Shown here: piece after piece, positions 46,701 through 58,086 of the stretch
Position numbering within the stretch: position 1 is the stretch's first letter
How the letters are laid out: every line of letters begins with the position of its first letter
Origin: Cenococcum geophilum 1.58
Taxonomy: Eukaryota; Ascomycota; Dothideomycetes; Gloniales; Gloniaceae
DNA length: 64,000 nucleotides
Direction: 5' to 3'
Assembly (NCBI GenBank): GCA_001692895.1
Contig: KV748176.1
Span: 2,046,001-2,110,000, forward strand
Made by a program: the position numbers and the translations under genes
Notes under the pieces: model-generated
The model's input: only the letters and a program-made list of their open reading frames with translations
Database searches by the model: none
What the model was told of the DNA's origin: nothing

Positions 46701-48932
46701 TATTAGCTTCCTTCTATAAAAATACCTCTATACAGTTATAGTACTCTACTAATACCTTTATAGCAGAGTTGGTATACTTCTTTAGTACTAAGGCCTTCTT
46801 AATATTAGCTATTGTAATAGTAAAGATTGAATATTTAGGTCTTTTAGCAAGTTATACTAGCGGGGTAGCTCTAATTATATAGATATCTAGGGCGTTAAAT
46901 AGGCTCTAGTCGTCTATAGTTTCTTATATAGTTCCTTACTTAATTTTAGGTTTAGTATTAGGTATAGAGTTAGTATTAGATTTGGGTTTAGGTTTTTTAA
47001 GTATCCTTTTTATAGTAGAATACTAGTCCTTCTAATATCTTTATGTAGTAAGCTTAAGCTTCTGCCTGGCTTTAGGCGGTATAGCGCTTAAAATTAATTT
47101 ACGGGGTTTAGTGGAATTTTTGGGTCCTTAATAGATATTGGTAGAAATCTTATATTAGTAGAATTTAGTGGAATTCCTAGGTTGGTAGAATCTGGTAGAT
47201 TCCTTAGGCGTAGGGTAGATATTAGTGAAAATCTTAGGCTAATAGATTTTAGTAGATTTCCTAGATTTTAGTTTAGGGTCTAAGTAGTAAGTTATAAAGC
47301 ACTTCTACTTATAATGGGAGGCGGTAAATAGAAGCTTAAGGTTGTTCTAGTTAATAGTTACCTTATATAGCTTTATCTAGAATTATCTAAGGATTACTAG
47401 GTAACTTAAGGTGATTAAAAGGAGCTTAATTAATTCTTTATGGTCTAGGTATTGGAGTCTTAGGGCTGTTATATAAGTAATACGGCCCGAGATAGTACGT
47501 TTACTATTAAATCTAAATACGTTAATATGCCAGTTAAGGGGTATTAGGGTAAAACTATTATCTTATACAACGATCTTATTAATAAATTTTATACTGCTAG
47601 CTCCTATATTAATTAGGACATAAGTATTAACCTATTAACCTTTTTACTAAAGACGGCAATTAACGGTTATACTACAATTCTAAAAGTTAGGGTTTGCTAT
47701 ATCTAAAGTATTTAATAAGATTCTATGGCATAGCTGTCCTAAAGAGCAACTTAACTCTAAAATATACCTTTTAGTGGCGAGCAGAAAGGGGTTCCTATAG
47801 GATATTAGTTATAGCTTTATCCTTATAAGTAATACTTACTAGATACGGGGCTGGTGCTAAATGAAGATTAGAAATAGTAACTGGTAAATTAATACGGTAA
47901 ACGGCTGCTAGTATTAGCCCTTTATAAGTCGTTTTAGGACATAGGGATAGAGCAGTATCTTAAGATATAAGCCTTACTTCCATATTTAAAGTAAAGGCCT
48001 AGCTTAATACGTCGTTCTTATTTAGGGGACCCTAGTAAAGCGTATTCTAAGGTCCCATTATTAATATCTATAGCGTTAGGGTGCCTTGGTTGGGTTAATA
48101 ACTTAATAGGCTTTTATAAGGCTATTGTATTATATTAAGGAGCGGGCTTTAGTATTAGGCGTAGTATATTATTATACCGTTTATTAATAACGTTTATATA
48201 GGTATTAAGGGCTCCTAGGAGGTCTACGCCTATTAGGGAGGTCTTTAGTTTAGGGCTTAGGGATTTAATAAGGCTATTAATTAGTGCGGAGTCGTTCCAG
48301 CATGTTTTCTTTATATAACGGTTAAATTTAGAAAAGTATACTAGGAAACTTTTCGTTCCTTAAGCTATGTAGTTTATCTTTCTCTAAGTAATAGCTTAGC
48401 GGTTTAGGTTATTATATAAGGCTTTAAGAAGTATAACTAGGCTTTATACTAAGTTTAGCTAGAGAGGTTTAATAAGGTTAGCTGCCTTTCTTCCTAGTTA
48501 ACTTAGGGCGTAACAGAGTTAGTTAGCTTTAGTTAGGTAATAGTTAGCGTTACTAGTTAGCTTATTTTTAAGCTAGCCCAGAAATAATTAGAGCTCTTAT
48601 TATTTACTAGTAAATACTAGGGGATCTAGTAGTTATTTAGATTATTTTAATACAGTAGTTAGGTTAGGGTAAGTAACTACTATGGGTTCGAGGCTCTTAT
48701 TCCGCGTATTTATCTCTAAAGATAGCGTTTGGTCTTAAGGTCCTAGTATAGGCATCTTAAGGATGCGGACTTCTTCTTAGGGGTCCTTAATTAATTACTA
48801 ATATCGTAGTTCTTATTCGGCTTATTATTAATTTAAAGTAGCTTAGTTTTATATAAGGGCGTTTATAAAAGACTTCTATATCTCTACTAATTATTTTTAG
48901 AGTACGGATATAATACTGGCGGCTATTATAGA
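43753..48932 (-). pseudogene. Gypsy-A copy 3 gag-pol remnant
   Basis: The best-preserved copy of the family in the window and the reference for aligning copies 1 and 2. The reverse transcriptase box reads TYINDILI (about 46,200-46,165). The integrase text ends with a chromodomain, which in this family targets insertion to methylated-H3K9 chromatin in known chromoviruses. Protease and gag are inferred from position. Stops are mainly former CAA/CAG codons. Confidence 0.85.
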
Positions 48933-49206
48933 TGTATAATTACAGCACCTGTTGTACTAACCGCGTGCCTACGCGTTCGGTACACTGGCCACGCGTTTAC
49001 GCGTTCGGTGTACTAACTACCCGCTTACGCGTCTGGTGCACTCCTAGGGCACTAACTAATTAAGGGGGGAGGATGCATTAGTATATAGACTACGTAGTTT
49101 GCTTTAATATAAGAGATAGTCACCACTATCCCAAAGAGCATACGATACTATACGTATTTCGTGCCCCGGGATATGACTTACTTATACTATTAAGTTAGTA
49201 TAAACA
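48933..49206 (+). repeat. Copia-2 5' LTR with clustered ACGCGT
   Basis: 274 bp, TGTATAATTACAGC...TATAAACA. It contains ACGCGT at 48971-48976, 48991-48996, 48999-49004 and 49027-49032, in a 62-bp window. The partner LTR keeps three of the four. ACGCGT is the Mlu-cell-cycle-box core recognised by MBF-type factors in yeasts. Confidence 0.93.
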
Positions 49207-49469
49207 CTAATTAGTAAGCGCGTATAGATTAGTAATTACTTAATACCCCCCCAAGCGATATATAACAGCGACCACCTATTTAGACTCCTAGTACGACCTG
49301 CTAGAAGGTTGGAAGTCAGGGATTGCGGACTTATCACTAACTCTGTATACTTATTTAAGTCTTAGTACGGTTTACTAAAAGTTTATAAACGCGAATATAG
49401 ACCTATATAGAACCCCCTATCCTTAAACCTTAAACCCCTATTCCTACTATAACCTCCCTTAAACCCTTT

Positions 49470-49680
49470 ACGGAAACCTTTTACCCTCCTACAAACTACT
49501 ATAGACCCGCTAATTACCTTTACGGACCGTTATAAGACCTTATAGAGACCCTTTACCCTCCTGCAAGCCGTTACGGACCTACTAATTACCTTTACGGACC
49601 GTTATAAAACCTCTTACCCTTTCGCAAACTGTTATAGACCCGCTAACTACCTTTACGGAACACTATAAGACCTCTTCCAC
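49470..49680 (+). repeat. Copia-2 leader tandem repeat
   Basis: Three diverged units of roughly 60-75 bp in the untranslated leader, each carrying CCCTCCT/CCTTTCGCAAAC, a TATAGACCCGCTAA-like word and TACCTTTACGGA(C/A)C. No coding function is apparent. Confidence 0.6.
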
Positions 49681-49699
49681 CCGTTATATACTACACGAT

Positions 49700-52600
49700 A
49701 TAGTATAGCAGACATTAGCAAGTAAATTAATAAAGGTTAAGAAAAGTGGAGGCAGGGAGTTAACCTTACGTCTATAACTAATGTTAACAACTATATTAAA
49801 TTTAAAATCCTTAAGTATAAATACTTTAAGCTTATAAACAACGACCTATAGGAGTAATACTAGGAAGACTTTGCGGACTTTATAGAAGCTATTTTTAAGG
49901 CCTGCAGCCCTACTACTATCTATAACCTACGGACCCTTTTATATAACTAAGGTGTATAGATTAAAAGGGATAAATAAGTTACTGTTGTACGGTCCTTATA
50001 TAATATAATATATAAGAAGGACCAAACGGAATAGACTAAAGAGGAAATCCTAAACTAGGCTAAAGAAACTAATAAACTCTTTACTTCTTCTAAACTTAAT
50101 AGGATTGCTAGCCTTATACCTAACCTATTCTACTAAATTTATCCTATAAACCTAAGCGATTTTAGAATTAATCTTACGGGCTAAGGTATACCTAGTACTT
50201 AAGTTATAGACCATAATACCTCCGTAACCCAAATTACGGACTATAATACCCCCGCAAATTAAATTACGGACTAAACCCCTTCTATTATTTAAGTTATAAA
50301 TCCGTAAACTACCTAAGTAAAGACCTATAGTAAGGAGCTAGCTAACCTAGCTAAGCTCTATACCGACGAATCTAAGTATAGCGGTAAAAACGATAACTTT
50401 AACTTTAAACTAACTATCTTTATAGACCTCTGTTAGAAGGCCGATATTCCTAAACAGGAGTTTAGCTAAGCCTACTCTACCATACTACGCGGCATAGCAC
50501 TTAACCACTACTATACTAACCTTAAGAGTAACCCCCTTAGTGTTCCCTTTAATAAGCTATGTAAAGCTATACGCAACTACTTTAAAGGACCAGAATATAA
50601 ACGTAATATCCTTACCTAATAAAATGCAACTAAGTTACGGACCGTAATAAACAAGAACACTAAAAAATCGACTATAGAGTGCCTGCAAATCCTTATTAAA
50701 GACCTCCGCCACCTATAGTATAGTCTTAATATTAAGCTTTAAACGGACGACTTCCTGCACAATAAACTTATTACGGCTTACTAGGAAATAGAATCCTATA
50801 AATACGCCTATTATAAGCCCGCAGACACTATAGCTGGCCTTATTAACAATTTACGGTCCTCTATTGCAACGTACAAAGCCTTAAACCCGCTAGGTAGTAC
50901 TTAAGCCTTTATTATGGACCTATAAAATTTATAAACTAATTTAGATGCCTACTTTACGGACCGCCGCTACTACTAGCAGTACCTACATCGACTAAGTCCT
51001 ACCTATAACCCCCGCAGTAACTCCTATACAAAAGTATACCCCCATAAACGAACCAATTAGAAATACTTTGTATGTAGTAAGGAAGAATGTTAGTCTATAA
51101 GGTATACCTAGGAAGAACATAATAGGTCTAAGAAGAGATTTAATAAACGGATTAACTAGTTTATCTTAGAATACGAAGGAGAGGAAGTAGAGAAGTCCCT
51201 TAACGAGTTAACAGAAGCCCTTATAATTGACTTTAACTTAAACACTTAGAAATAGGAGACCTTAGAAATATTCTTAACTACTTTTAGACCTTTTACGGAT
51301 AGCTAAGCCTTTAATACTATGACCGTATTAGCCGACCGCTCCTTTATACCCTTAATTACACCTAAAAACCAGTCTATAAATACACCTGTTGGACCTGTTA
51401 TGGACGCTATAGACCGCAAATAGGACCTATTTGCATATATTACTACAAAACGCTATACCCCTAAAGAATTCTATAGCGTTATAATTAATATAGGTGCCTT
51501 TAAGAAGTCTACTATAGGTTATGGACAATATCTTGTATATAAGACCACCGTAAATGATAATACGGATATTAATACTACGCAAACTGGGGCCGTAAACGTC
51601 CAATTTGGCATCGGCTTAACTATATTAATTGGATTAGTTGTAGTTAAGACCCTAATTAGCCTAGTTAACTTCTACGTAGTAAAAGCGGATACCCCTTTTT
51701 TACTCTGTTTTGTAGATATGGATAGGTTATAGGTTTACTATAACAATATTACGGATACCGTAATTGGCCCTATAACTACCCTAGGAAGTAAGCATACTAC
51801 CCTGCTAATTATACGACGATTTAAACACCCGTTCCTTATATAGGGAGAGACTTTACAGACCTATATTTAGGAATCTTTTAACTATAACCTATGCCACCTT
51901 ACTAGTACTGAAATCCATTGCCTGCACCGCTGTTTTAGCTACCTGTTAGCTAAAAAGCTATATAGAGTCCTTAAACGCTCTGGACACGATAACGTTAATA
52001 AAAAGGCAATTAACCACCTAACTTGTGACGGCGCTGGGGCGCGTCACCTAGTCAGGGGTTCGCTTAGGACTTGGCATGTGTATATGGACGTGGCCTCACC
52101 ACCTTCTCTTGCTCCTTAGCTTAATATCTTTGTAATACAGCATTCGTTCGCTTCTCCTTGCAAGCATTCATTTAAGTCTCTGTCGAGACATTTGTTTGAT
52201 AGTTCGAGCCGTCACATAACTAAATACTGCTCCTTTTGCTAGAAATACGGACGTTCCCTAGGCCAATTTAAGTTCACCCTTTATAAGGACCTTAACTTTA
52301 ACCACTTAATATACGTGGATATTATATATATTAACGGCAGCCTAGTATTATATATAATTGACAAGGCAACCCACTATTAAGCCGTCCGTTAGTTACAAAA
52401 TATATCTATAAAATATACTTAAGATATTTTACGGACCTGCTAGATTAATACATACCTTAAACCCCCTAAGTATATTACCTACAACGCTAGTAGGAACTTT
52501 ATTAGTAAAGAATTCTAATAGTATGCTACGGCTATAGCTATTTTAATAAAAGCCGTTCTAGTTAAGGCGCACTAGTCCGTTAGGCTTATTAAGCGAGCTT

Positions 52601-54860
52601 ACCTAGCTCTACGGAGAGCTTACCAGATCATTATAGATGAGTGTAAGAATATTTAAAAGGAACTGGCTTTACAGATGGCCGTAAAAGCCGTTAATAACAC
52701 CGCTAGCCCTAACGGACTGGTACCTACTCTCTTAGTCTATGGAGCCTACCTAAGGATAAGTAAACTGGACCCTCCTGCCCCGTCTATTATAGATTGAGCA
52801 GCCACAATATAAAAGGCAATGGCCGAAATAGTTAAATTACGGGCCAAATAAACTGTTAATAACGCCCTATATTACCATAACGGACCTAATATAACTTTAG
52901 TTTACGACCTCCTACTTAATTCTAAAGTCCTTATATAGCGTAAGAGTGGCAATTAAACTGGACCTTACTGTTTACTGGCTGTAGAAAATAAGACGTGTTG
53001 CGTATAACTTTTTAGCGGACCGACTAACTTTAGAAGCACGTCCGTAAAACCCTATTTTCGGCCTAAAAATACCTATAATATTAAGCCAGACGAACTAGAA
53101 GTACCCGCTAAATTAGATAAACTAGAAGCACTCGCCGAATTAAATAAACTAGAAGCACCCTTGCCTACCCTAGAGGTCCCCTAGAAACCTACTAAACCTA
53201 CTAAACCTGCTGTAAAGCGTGGCCGAGGACGCCCCTATAAGAACCCTATAATGGAGAATTACCTAACCTTTATAGGCACATCCGCAAAGCAATCTCCGCC
53301 TGCGGATATATTAGTTCTAGTATAGGAAACCCCTTTTACGGACTTATAACGCAAAGAGATTAACGGACTACTTAAGAAGGGCGTCTTTGCGGTTATAATG
53401 GAGAGAGATATTCCGCAAGGCGTCCGTATATTTAACTTACGCTTTATTAACGAAATTAAGCACCCTAGTACTAATAAAGCCTTTAAAAAATTAAGGCTCG
53501 TTATATAAGCTTATAATAACCAGGGAAAAGACTTAGTCCTTACGTAATCGCCTATAATTTAACGGGTTAGTTAATGGATTATACTTATACTTATGCCGGG
53601 ACTACAGTAAATAAAACCTGTAGCCCTCTACTTACGGGACATCTTATAAGCCTACGTGCAGTCTAATACCTACCTAAGTAGGGACATTTTTATACGACTA
53701 CCCCGTGAGCTTAACCTATAACTAGGAATAATTTTATAGGTTATAAAACCACTTTACGGAGTGCCGGAAGCTGGAAACCACTGGTTTAAGATATACCACT
53801 AGCACCACGTTAGTAAACTTAAAATGGAATAGTTAACCTATAACCCCTGCCTCCTATATAGCCCATTAAACGGCCTTAGTATTGTTAGACTCTAAATAGA
53901 TAATACACTCTTCCTAGCAGACTAAACCTTTACGGACGCTAAAGAAACTAAACTATAAAAGGCAAAGTTCTTGGCAAAGCTGCGAAAGCAGTTAACTAAG
54001 TAGACTCTAATTAAGTTTAATAAAGGCCTAATTATATAAAAGGGCAACCTAATTAAGCTGACTTAAAAACGCTAAGCTTAAAACCTAAAGCCCGTTATAG
54101 TAAAGCTTACGGACCTTACTAGCTTTTATAGAGAGACCTATAAGACCGTAAATATAAAGGACCAATATATTGCACAGCGTGTAAGAGGCGCCTATATTGC
54201 TATAGTCTGTTAACCCAAATCTGCCTATAATTTGTCTTTTACGGCCTAGGTAATAGATCCGCAAGAAGAAAATATTAAGCAGCTTAATAAGCGTATTTAG
54301 TGGCAAATTAATAATACAGTAAGGGGACTTACTTTTATACCACTAGACCTGAATTCCCTTAGCTTACTGGCATTTATAAACGCCTTCTTCGCTAATAATA
54401 GGGACCTATTATTATAAATTAGCTTTGTAATTGTACTTACGGACCGTAATTAGGACGCAAATATACTATACTAGTCTTTAATTAAATGCAAATAAGTAAC
54501 CTATAGTATACTAGCTTCTAAACTATATATATTAGCTTATAGCTTTAATATAGCAGCCGTAATTAAATTAACAGTCTAGAAGATTCTATAACTGGAGTAA
54601 TTACCCCTAGTTTTATATACTGATTTAAAGTCCCTTTACAACTGCCTAGTTAAACTAGGTATAACGTAGGAGAAGAGACTTATAGTCGACCTAATGTGCT
54701 TATATTAGGCTTACGAACGACATAAGATTATAGAGGTCAAATAGATTAGCAGCGGAGACAACCCAGCGGACGCTATAACTAAGGTAAAGCCGTATTAAGC
54801 TATAAAAACCCTAATTAACACAAATAAGCTTAATCTAAAGGTTATAAAATAGGTAGAACG
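49700..54860 (+). pseudogene. Copia-2 gag-pol polyprotein remnant
   Basis: A single plus-strand polyprotein frame decayed by RIP. Gag occupies about 49,740-51,000, with an adjoining region of repeated TTACGGACC-type words. The integrase core lies around 52,220-52,640 and its C-terminal part reads LVPTLLVYGAY and RSTSVKPYF. A linker at 53,090-53,190 repeats an LEAPLPTLE-like unit (DELEVPAKLDKLEALAELNK). Reverse transcriptase holds IDNTLFLAD (53,890-53,925). The solo LTR at 52024-52216 breaks the frame. Not translatable. Confidence 0.85.
52024..52216. repeat. Un-RIPped solo LTR, TSD TAACT
   Basis: 193 bp, TGTGACGGCGCTGGG...GAGCCGTCACA with an 8-bp terminal inverted repeat (TGTGACGG / CCGTCACA). 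Flanked by TAACT (52019-52023, 52217-52221). G+C-rich with no TpA bias, so it is the youngest layer of this nest. Family unknown. Confidence 0.92.
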
Positions 54861-54892
54861 AGACTAACGGAGCACTTACAGCTTACCTACGG

Positions 54893-54955
54893 CCCGTCGG
54901 AAGGCCGTATGGTTTATTTACGGCCCGTCGGAAGGCCGTACGGTTTATTTTATAG
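54893..54955. repeat. Two-copy 31-bp direct repeat in the Copia-2 3' region
   Basis: TACGGCCCGTCGGAAGGCCG is repeated 31 bp downstream, with GGTTTATT after each copy. The unit contains an inverted GGCC...GGCC. It lies between pol and the 3' LTR. Confidence 0.6.
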
Positions 54956-55116
54956 ACCGTAAGTAGGACTTACGGCTAGCTTAGAGCACCATTTGGAAGG
55001 CAGCCCAGAAGGCACCTCGGGAGGGATTTCTTATGTATTTCCTTTGTGTTTTACGGTTCTATTAAAGCAACTACGGAGGCCGTATACAAGTGGTTCTATT
55101 TTTCAAGTACCGCTAG

Positions 55117-55390
55117 TGTATAATTACAGCACCTGTTATACTAACCGCGTGCCTACGCGTTCGGTACACTGGCCACGCGTTTATGCGTTCGGTGTACTAA
55201 CCGCCCGCTTACGCGTCTGGTGCACTCCTAGGGCACTAACTAATTAAGGGGGGAGGACGCATCAGTATATAGACTACGTAGTTTGCTTTAATATAAGAGA
55301 CAGTTACCACCATCCTAAAGAGCATACGATACTATACGTATTTCGTGCCCCGGGATATAACTTACTTGTACTATTAAGTTGGTACAAATA
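55117..55390 (+). repeat. Copia-2 3' LTR
   Basis: 274 bp, starting TGTATAATTACAGC and ending TACAAATA (terminal CA to TA). ACGCGT at 55155-55160, 55175-55180 and 55211-55216; the fourth site is ATGCGT. Followed by the ATAGA duplication. Confidence 0.93.
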
Positions 55391-55450
55391 ATAGAGACTT
55401 TAGGTTTGTTCTGCATATTAATAGTAGTATAGGTAGTTAATATAATATAG

Positions 55451-55818
55451 TATTACGGAGTAAGTATAAGCGGCGATAATATATAGTAAGGTAGATATTA
55501 TTAAGCTATATATATAAACTGTATAAGGAGATTAAGACGTTATATAAGAAAAGAAGATAGAAAAATGGGAAGAAAAGGTATATATTATGGACTTAGTTAC
55601 TTAATTAATATATATAGAGCAGAATAGGATTTAGGTGATAGTCCTAGCAAAACTTAGCAGGATTTAGTAGAACTTAGTAAAATATAGTAGAATACGGTAG
55701 ATTGCCGTCAGATTGCCGCAGATTGCTATTAGATTGCCGTCTTGTAGTTAATCTCTAGTTGCTAAGTTAGTAAAAACAGGTGGACGTATATAAGGTATTA
55801 TAGGGGCGTTCCATAATA
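55451..55818 (-). repeat. Gypsy-A copy 3 5' LTR
   Basis: 368 bp, TATTACGG...CCATAATA with both ends RIPped. Followed by GGAGA, matching the flank at 43378-43382. The 55 bp between this LTR and Copia-2 are the start of the Gypsy-A leader. Confidence 0.92.
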
Positions 55819-55823
55819 GGAGA

Positions 55824-56465
55824 ATACTACGTATTTTACTAGGTAAAATGGGGTTAATCCCTAACAGATTAGCATGCTTAAAAAAACGCCTAATATCAAA
55901 ATTAAATAAAACTATTCTCATTTAAATCTACTATTTAGCTATACTACCTCCGACTTTAATCACGTCGCTTTATAGATACAATAAGGCGATATAAATCTCT
56001 TCTATTAATCTCGTCTTACTTACTTACCTAATTACCTACCCCAACTATTACTTACTCTCTACCATTTTATATACAATCCCTTAAAGAGGCGTATAAGCCT
56101 TCCTTAGTAAGAGAAGCGCGTTATAATTGCGAATATTAGTTAGTAATATAAAATTAAAAAGAGCTTTATTATAACTCTACTAGGTAAGCACCTAATCGTT
56201 AATTAATACTTTAGCCCTATTTCCTTAAGCTCTGCAATTACAAGGTAAGGTTATTTGGATATTTCCATTTAATAGCGGCGGTCAATCTATATACGGCTAG
56301 TAGAAGGCTTAATTAACACGTACTTACAGCAAGATACGCCGAGGTAGTATAGTAGTGCCTTTAGCAAAGGATCTATATAAGGCTCTATAGAGCTAAATTT
56401 AACGTTAATTGTCCTATTAATAGAGGCCTTACTTTTATTTACGGACCTATTAAATATAGTAGTAG
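55824..56465. other. RIPped sequence of unknown origin
   Basis: The original right flank of Gypsy-A copy 3. Strong TpA bias and short broken frames (for example plus-strand PLKRRISLP near 56,070) suggest another transposon relic, but no family motif can be read. It ends at the Gypsy-B LTR. Confidence 0.4.
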
Positions 56466-56714
56466 TGTAGGAGGGTACGACCTCTCTTAGATGGGAAGTC
56501 ACAGTGCTATCAGTCTGTTTATCGGTCGGTTGGTTAGTTATAATTAGTTAGTAAAATAGTTAGTAAGAAAGAAAGAAAAGAGTGTATTTCCGGTAACTGG
56601 TAGGGTCGTAATATATATATCTATATAAAAGAGAAAAGAAGGAGAGAAGCCGAAGGCTCTATAAATATAGGAAAATGCTAAGATACTAGGCGTTGTCCAA
56701 TCTACACCACTATA
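56466..56714 (-). repeat. Gypsy-B family LTR
   Basis: 249 bp, TGTAGGAGGGTACG...CACCACTATA. Immediately right is TACCTCCCCTACTAAG, the reverse complement of the Gypsy-B purine tract. This is therefore a minus-strand 3' LTR with internal DNA to its right. The flanks AGTAG and TACCT differ, so it is not a solo LTR. Confidence 0.85.
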
Positions 56715-57300
56715 TACCTCCCCTACTAAGAACGTTGTCCCCTAACGTTCTATACTATAGAAGAATAGCTAAATAAAAGTATAATAAAAGTAGAACAGAC
56801 AAAGGAAAGCATATCCCTAAATGAACGTAGGTAACTTTATCCTTAGCCCTTCCATAGAACCGTTCTAATATATCCTTTCTACTAATAGCAACTAGGACAG
56901 CAGTAAACCAAAAATAATAACGGCAGCAGTAACGGCAGTAATAGTAATAGCGGTATAAACAGTAATAAAAGCAGATAGTTAGCGTGGTAAAATAAGATAG
57001 AACAGTTAGCGGTAGAATACTTGGTGGGAGAACTTGGTAACAGTTAGTAAGCAGTAGAATATTTAACGGTAGAACTTTTAGTAGCAGAAATCTCGGTAGC
57101 GGCAAACAGTTAATAGTAGTCGGTTAGTAGCAGTCGGTTAATACAGCAGTAGCAGTAGTAGTAGTAGTAGTAGTAGTAGCAGTAGCAGCAGTAACAGAAC
57201 GGTTAATAGCAGTAGTCGGTAGCAGTTAGTCAGAGGCAGGAGGCACGAGCACGGTAAAAGGGTCGCGCAAGCCTGTACGATTGGATTGTCTATAAACGAG
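56715..57300 (-). mobile_element. Gypsy-B 3' internal fragment with AGT microsatellite
   Basis: The first ~45 bp match the Gypsy-B 3' internal end (ACGTTAGGGGACAACGTT on the minus strand). Further right a minus-strand frame (57105-56755) includes SRKDILERFYGRAKDKVTY, unrecognised, and the DNA becomes CAGTAGTAG-rich, with a trinucleotide run at about 57,145-57,190. The rest of the element is absent. Confidence 0.5.
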
Positions 57301-57543
57301 GATCCAAAGCTAGAGAAAGGAAAGGAGACGGAGGGCGGCGCCGCTCGACGTTATATACAATCCTCTGGTCACGTGACGGCAATTGTCTAAAACTGTGTGA
57401 AACTTATCTCAGGTGCCTCAGACCCTCTGTGAGGAATCCACCTCTGCACCTTTATGCAACACTTATGCAACGCTTATACAGCCCACGTTACGTGCGAGGT
57501 CAATTCCTCTCGAGAGCAAATGGGCGCGCTTTGTAAGGGATGT
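57301..57543. other. Un-RIPped low-copy stretch
   Basis: G+C-balanced, includes GGTCACGTGACGGC and a three-fold TATGCAAC(A/G)CTTATGCAA pattern near 57,450-57,480. No gene. It ends in GATGT, the duplication of the solo LTR. Confidence 0.5.
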
Positions 57544-57759
57544 TGTAACAGTGCAGTGTGGGAGAATTGAATGAGCGACTTGATTGTAAATCTATGGACA
57601 TGAAGTGGAATATATACATGAATGTAGAGCCTTGACCATAGGGTCTATGACTCGTAAGATTTGACTTATTTCCCATATACGAGATATACGAGGGTGGGCT
57701 TAACGCCACCATATAGGGTGCAAGCCTGTGTCCCAGCATAGTGTCGGTAGACTGTTACA
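57544..57759 (-). repeat. Solo LTR of Copia-1 family, TSD GATGT, nearly un-RIPped
   Basis: 216 bp, TGTAACAGTGCAG...GACTGTTACA with terminal inverted repeats TGTAACAG/CTGTTACA. Flanked by GATGT on both sides (57539-57543, 57760-57764). It is the best-preserved family member and the best reference for this LTR. Confidence 0.95.
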
Positions 57760-57783
57760 GATGTACACCAGTACCTTTTGCGG

Positions 57784-57900
57784 TATTACTCCACCACCAT
57801 AATTTAGTTTACCCTAATACTTTAGGAGGCGCTTCTTAGTACTATTAGGAAGTACTTACTAAATTATTAAAGTAAACTAAGTTATGGTAGTAGAGTAATA
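57784..57900. repeat. Hairpin element 1 (degraded)
   Basis: Inverted arms of about 42 bp (TATTACTCCACCACCATAA and its imperfect complement TTATGGTAGTAGAGTAATA) around a TTCTTAGTACTATTAGGAAG centre. The core TTAGTTTACCCTAATACTTT is shared with hairpin 2. Non-coding, RIP-altered in one arm. Confidence 0.8.
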
Positions 57901-57941
57901 GCTTACTTCTTACTAGGCTAGGTAGGCGTAACTAGGTCTTT

Positions 57942-58086
57942 AACTGCTCTAGTGATCGCATTTTACCACCACAACTTAGATTACCCTAATACTTTAGGAG
58001 CTGCTTTTTAATAGTACTAAGAAGCAGCTCCTAAAGTATTAGAGTAATCTAAGTTGTGGTGGCGGAATGCGATCGCTAGAGCAGTT
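57942..58086. repeat. Hairpin element 2, 145 bp, near-perfect 69-bp arms
   Basis: AACTGCTCTAG(T/C)GATCGCAT at both ends in inverse orientation, with arms of about 69 bp around a loop near ATAGTACTAAG. The arms differ only by a few transitions. Related in sequence to hairpin 1, so both belong to one small foldback family. It would fold into a long stem as DNA or RNA. Confidence 0.9.

Larger units (their letters stand above)
48933..55390 (+). mobile_element. Copia-2, complete Ty1/Copia element, 6,458 bp
   Basis: 274-bp LTRs at 48933-49206 and 55117-55390, flanked by ATAGA (48928-48932, 55391-55395). Plus-strand coding runs from gag (from about 49,700) through protease/integrase (about 51,300-53,050) to reverse transcriptase and RNase H (about 53,300-54,850). 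The polymerase box is readable as IVRL.IDNTLFLAD at about 53,880-53,925 (from YVDDTLF). The integrase C-terminal text (NGLVPTLLVYGAYPR, FRSTSVKPYF) is clear. It is inserted in the 5' region of Gypsy-A copy 3 and is itself interrupted by a solo LTR at 52024. Confidence 0.95.
43383..55818 (-). mobile_element. Gypsy-A copy 3, complete chromovirus with nested Copia-2
   Basis: 3' LTR 43383-43752 and 5' LTR 55451-55818, flanked by GGAGA on both sides (43378-43382, 55819-55823). Without Copia-2 and its ATAGA duplication the element is about 6.0 kb. On the minus strand the order is gag (about 48,900-47,500), protease, reverse transcriptase (YINDILI at about 46,200-46,165), RNase H, integrase (about 45,350-44,350) and a chromodomain (about 44,010-43,830; EYFIKRI, YLIK.KGFTKPL, AIEDFYKLY). 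It then reaches the purine tract next to 43753. All frames are RIPped. Confidence 0.95.

Noticed and set aside
54993..55247. 84-codon plus-strand frame crossing into the Copia-2 3' LTR
   Set aside because: Lies in the non-coding 3' region and LTR; the same LTR sequence occurs at 48933 without such a frame.
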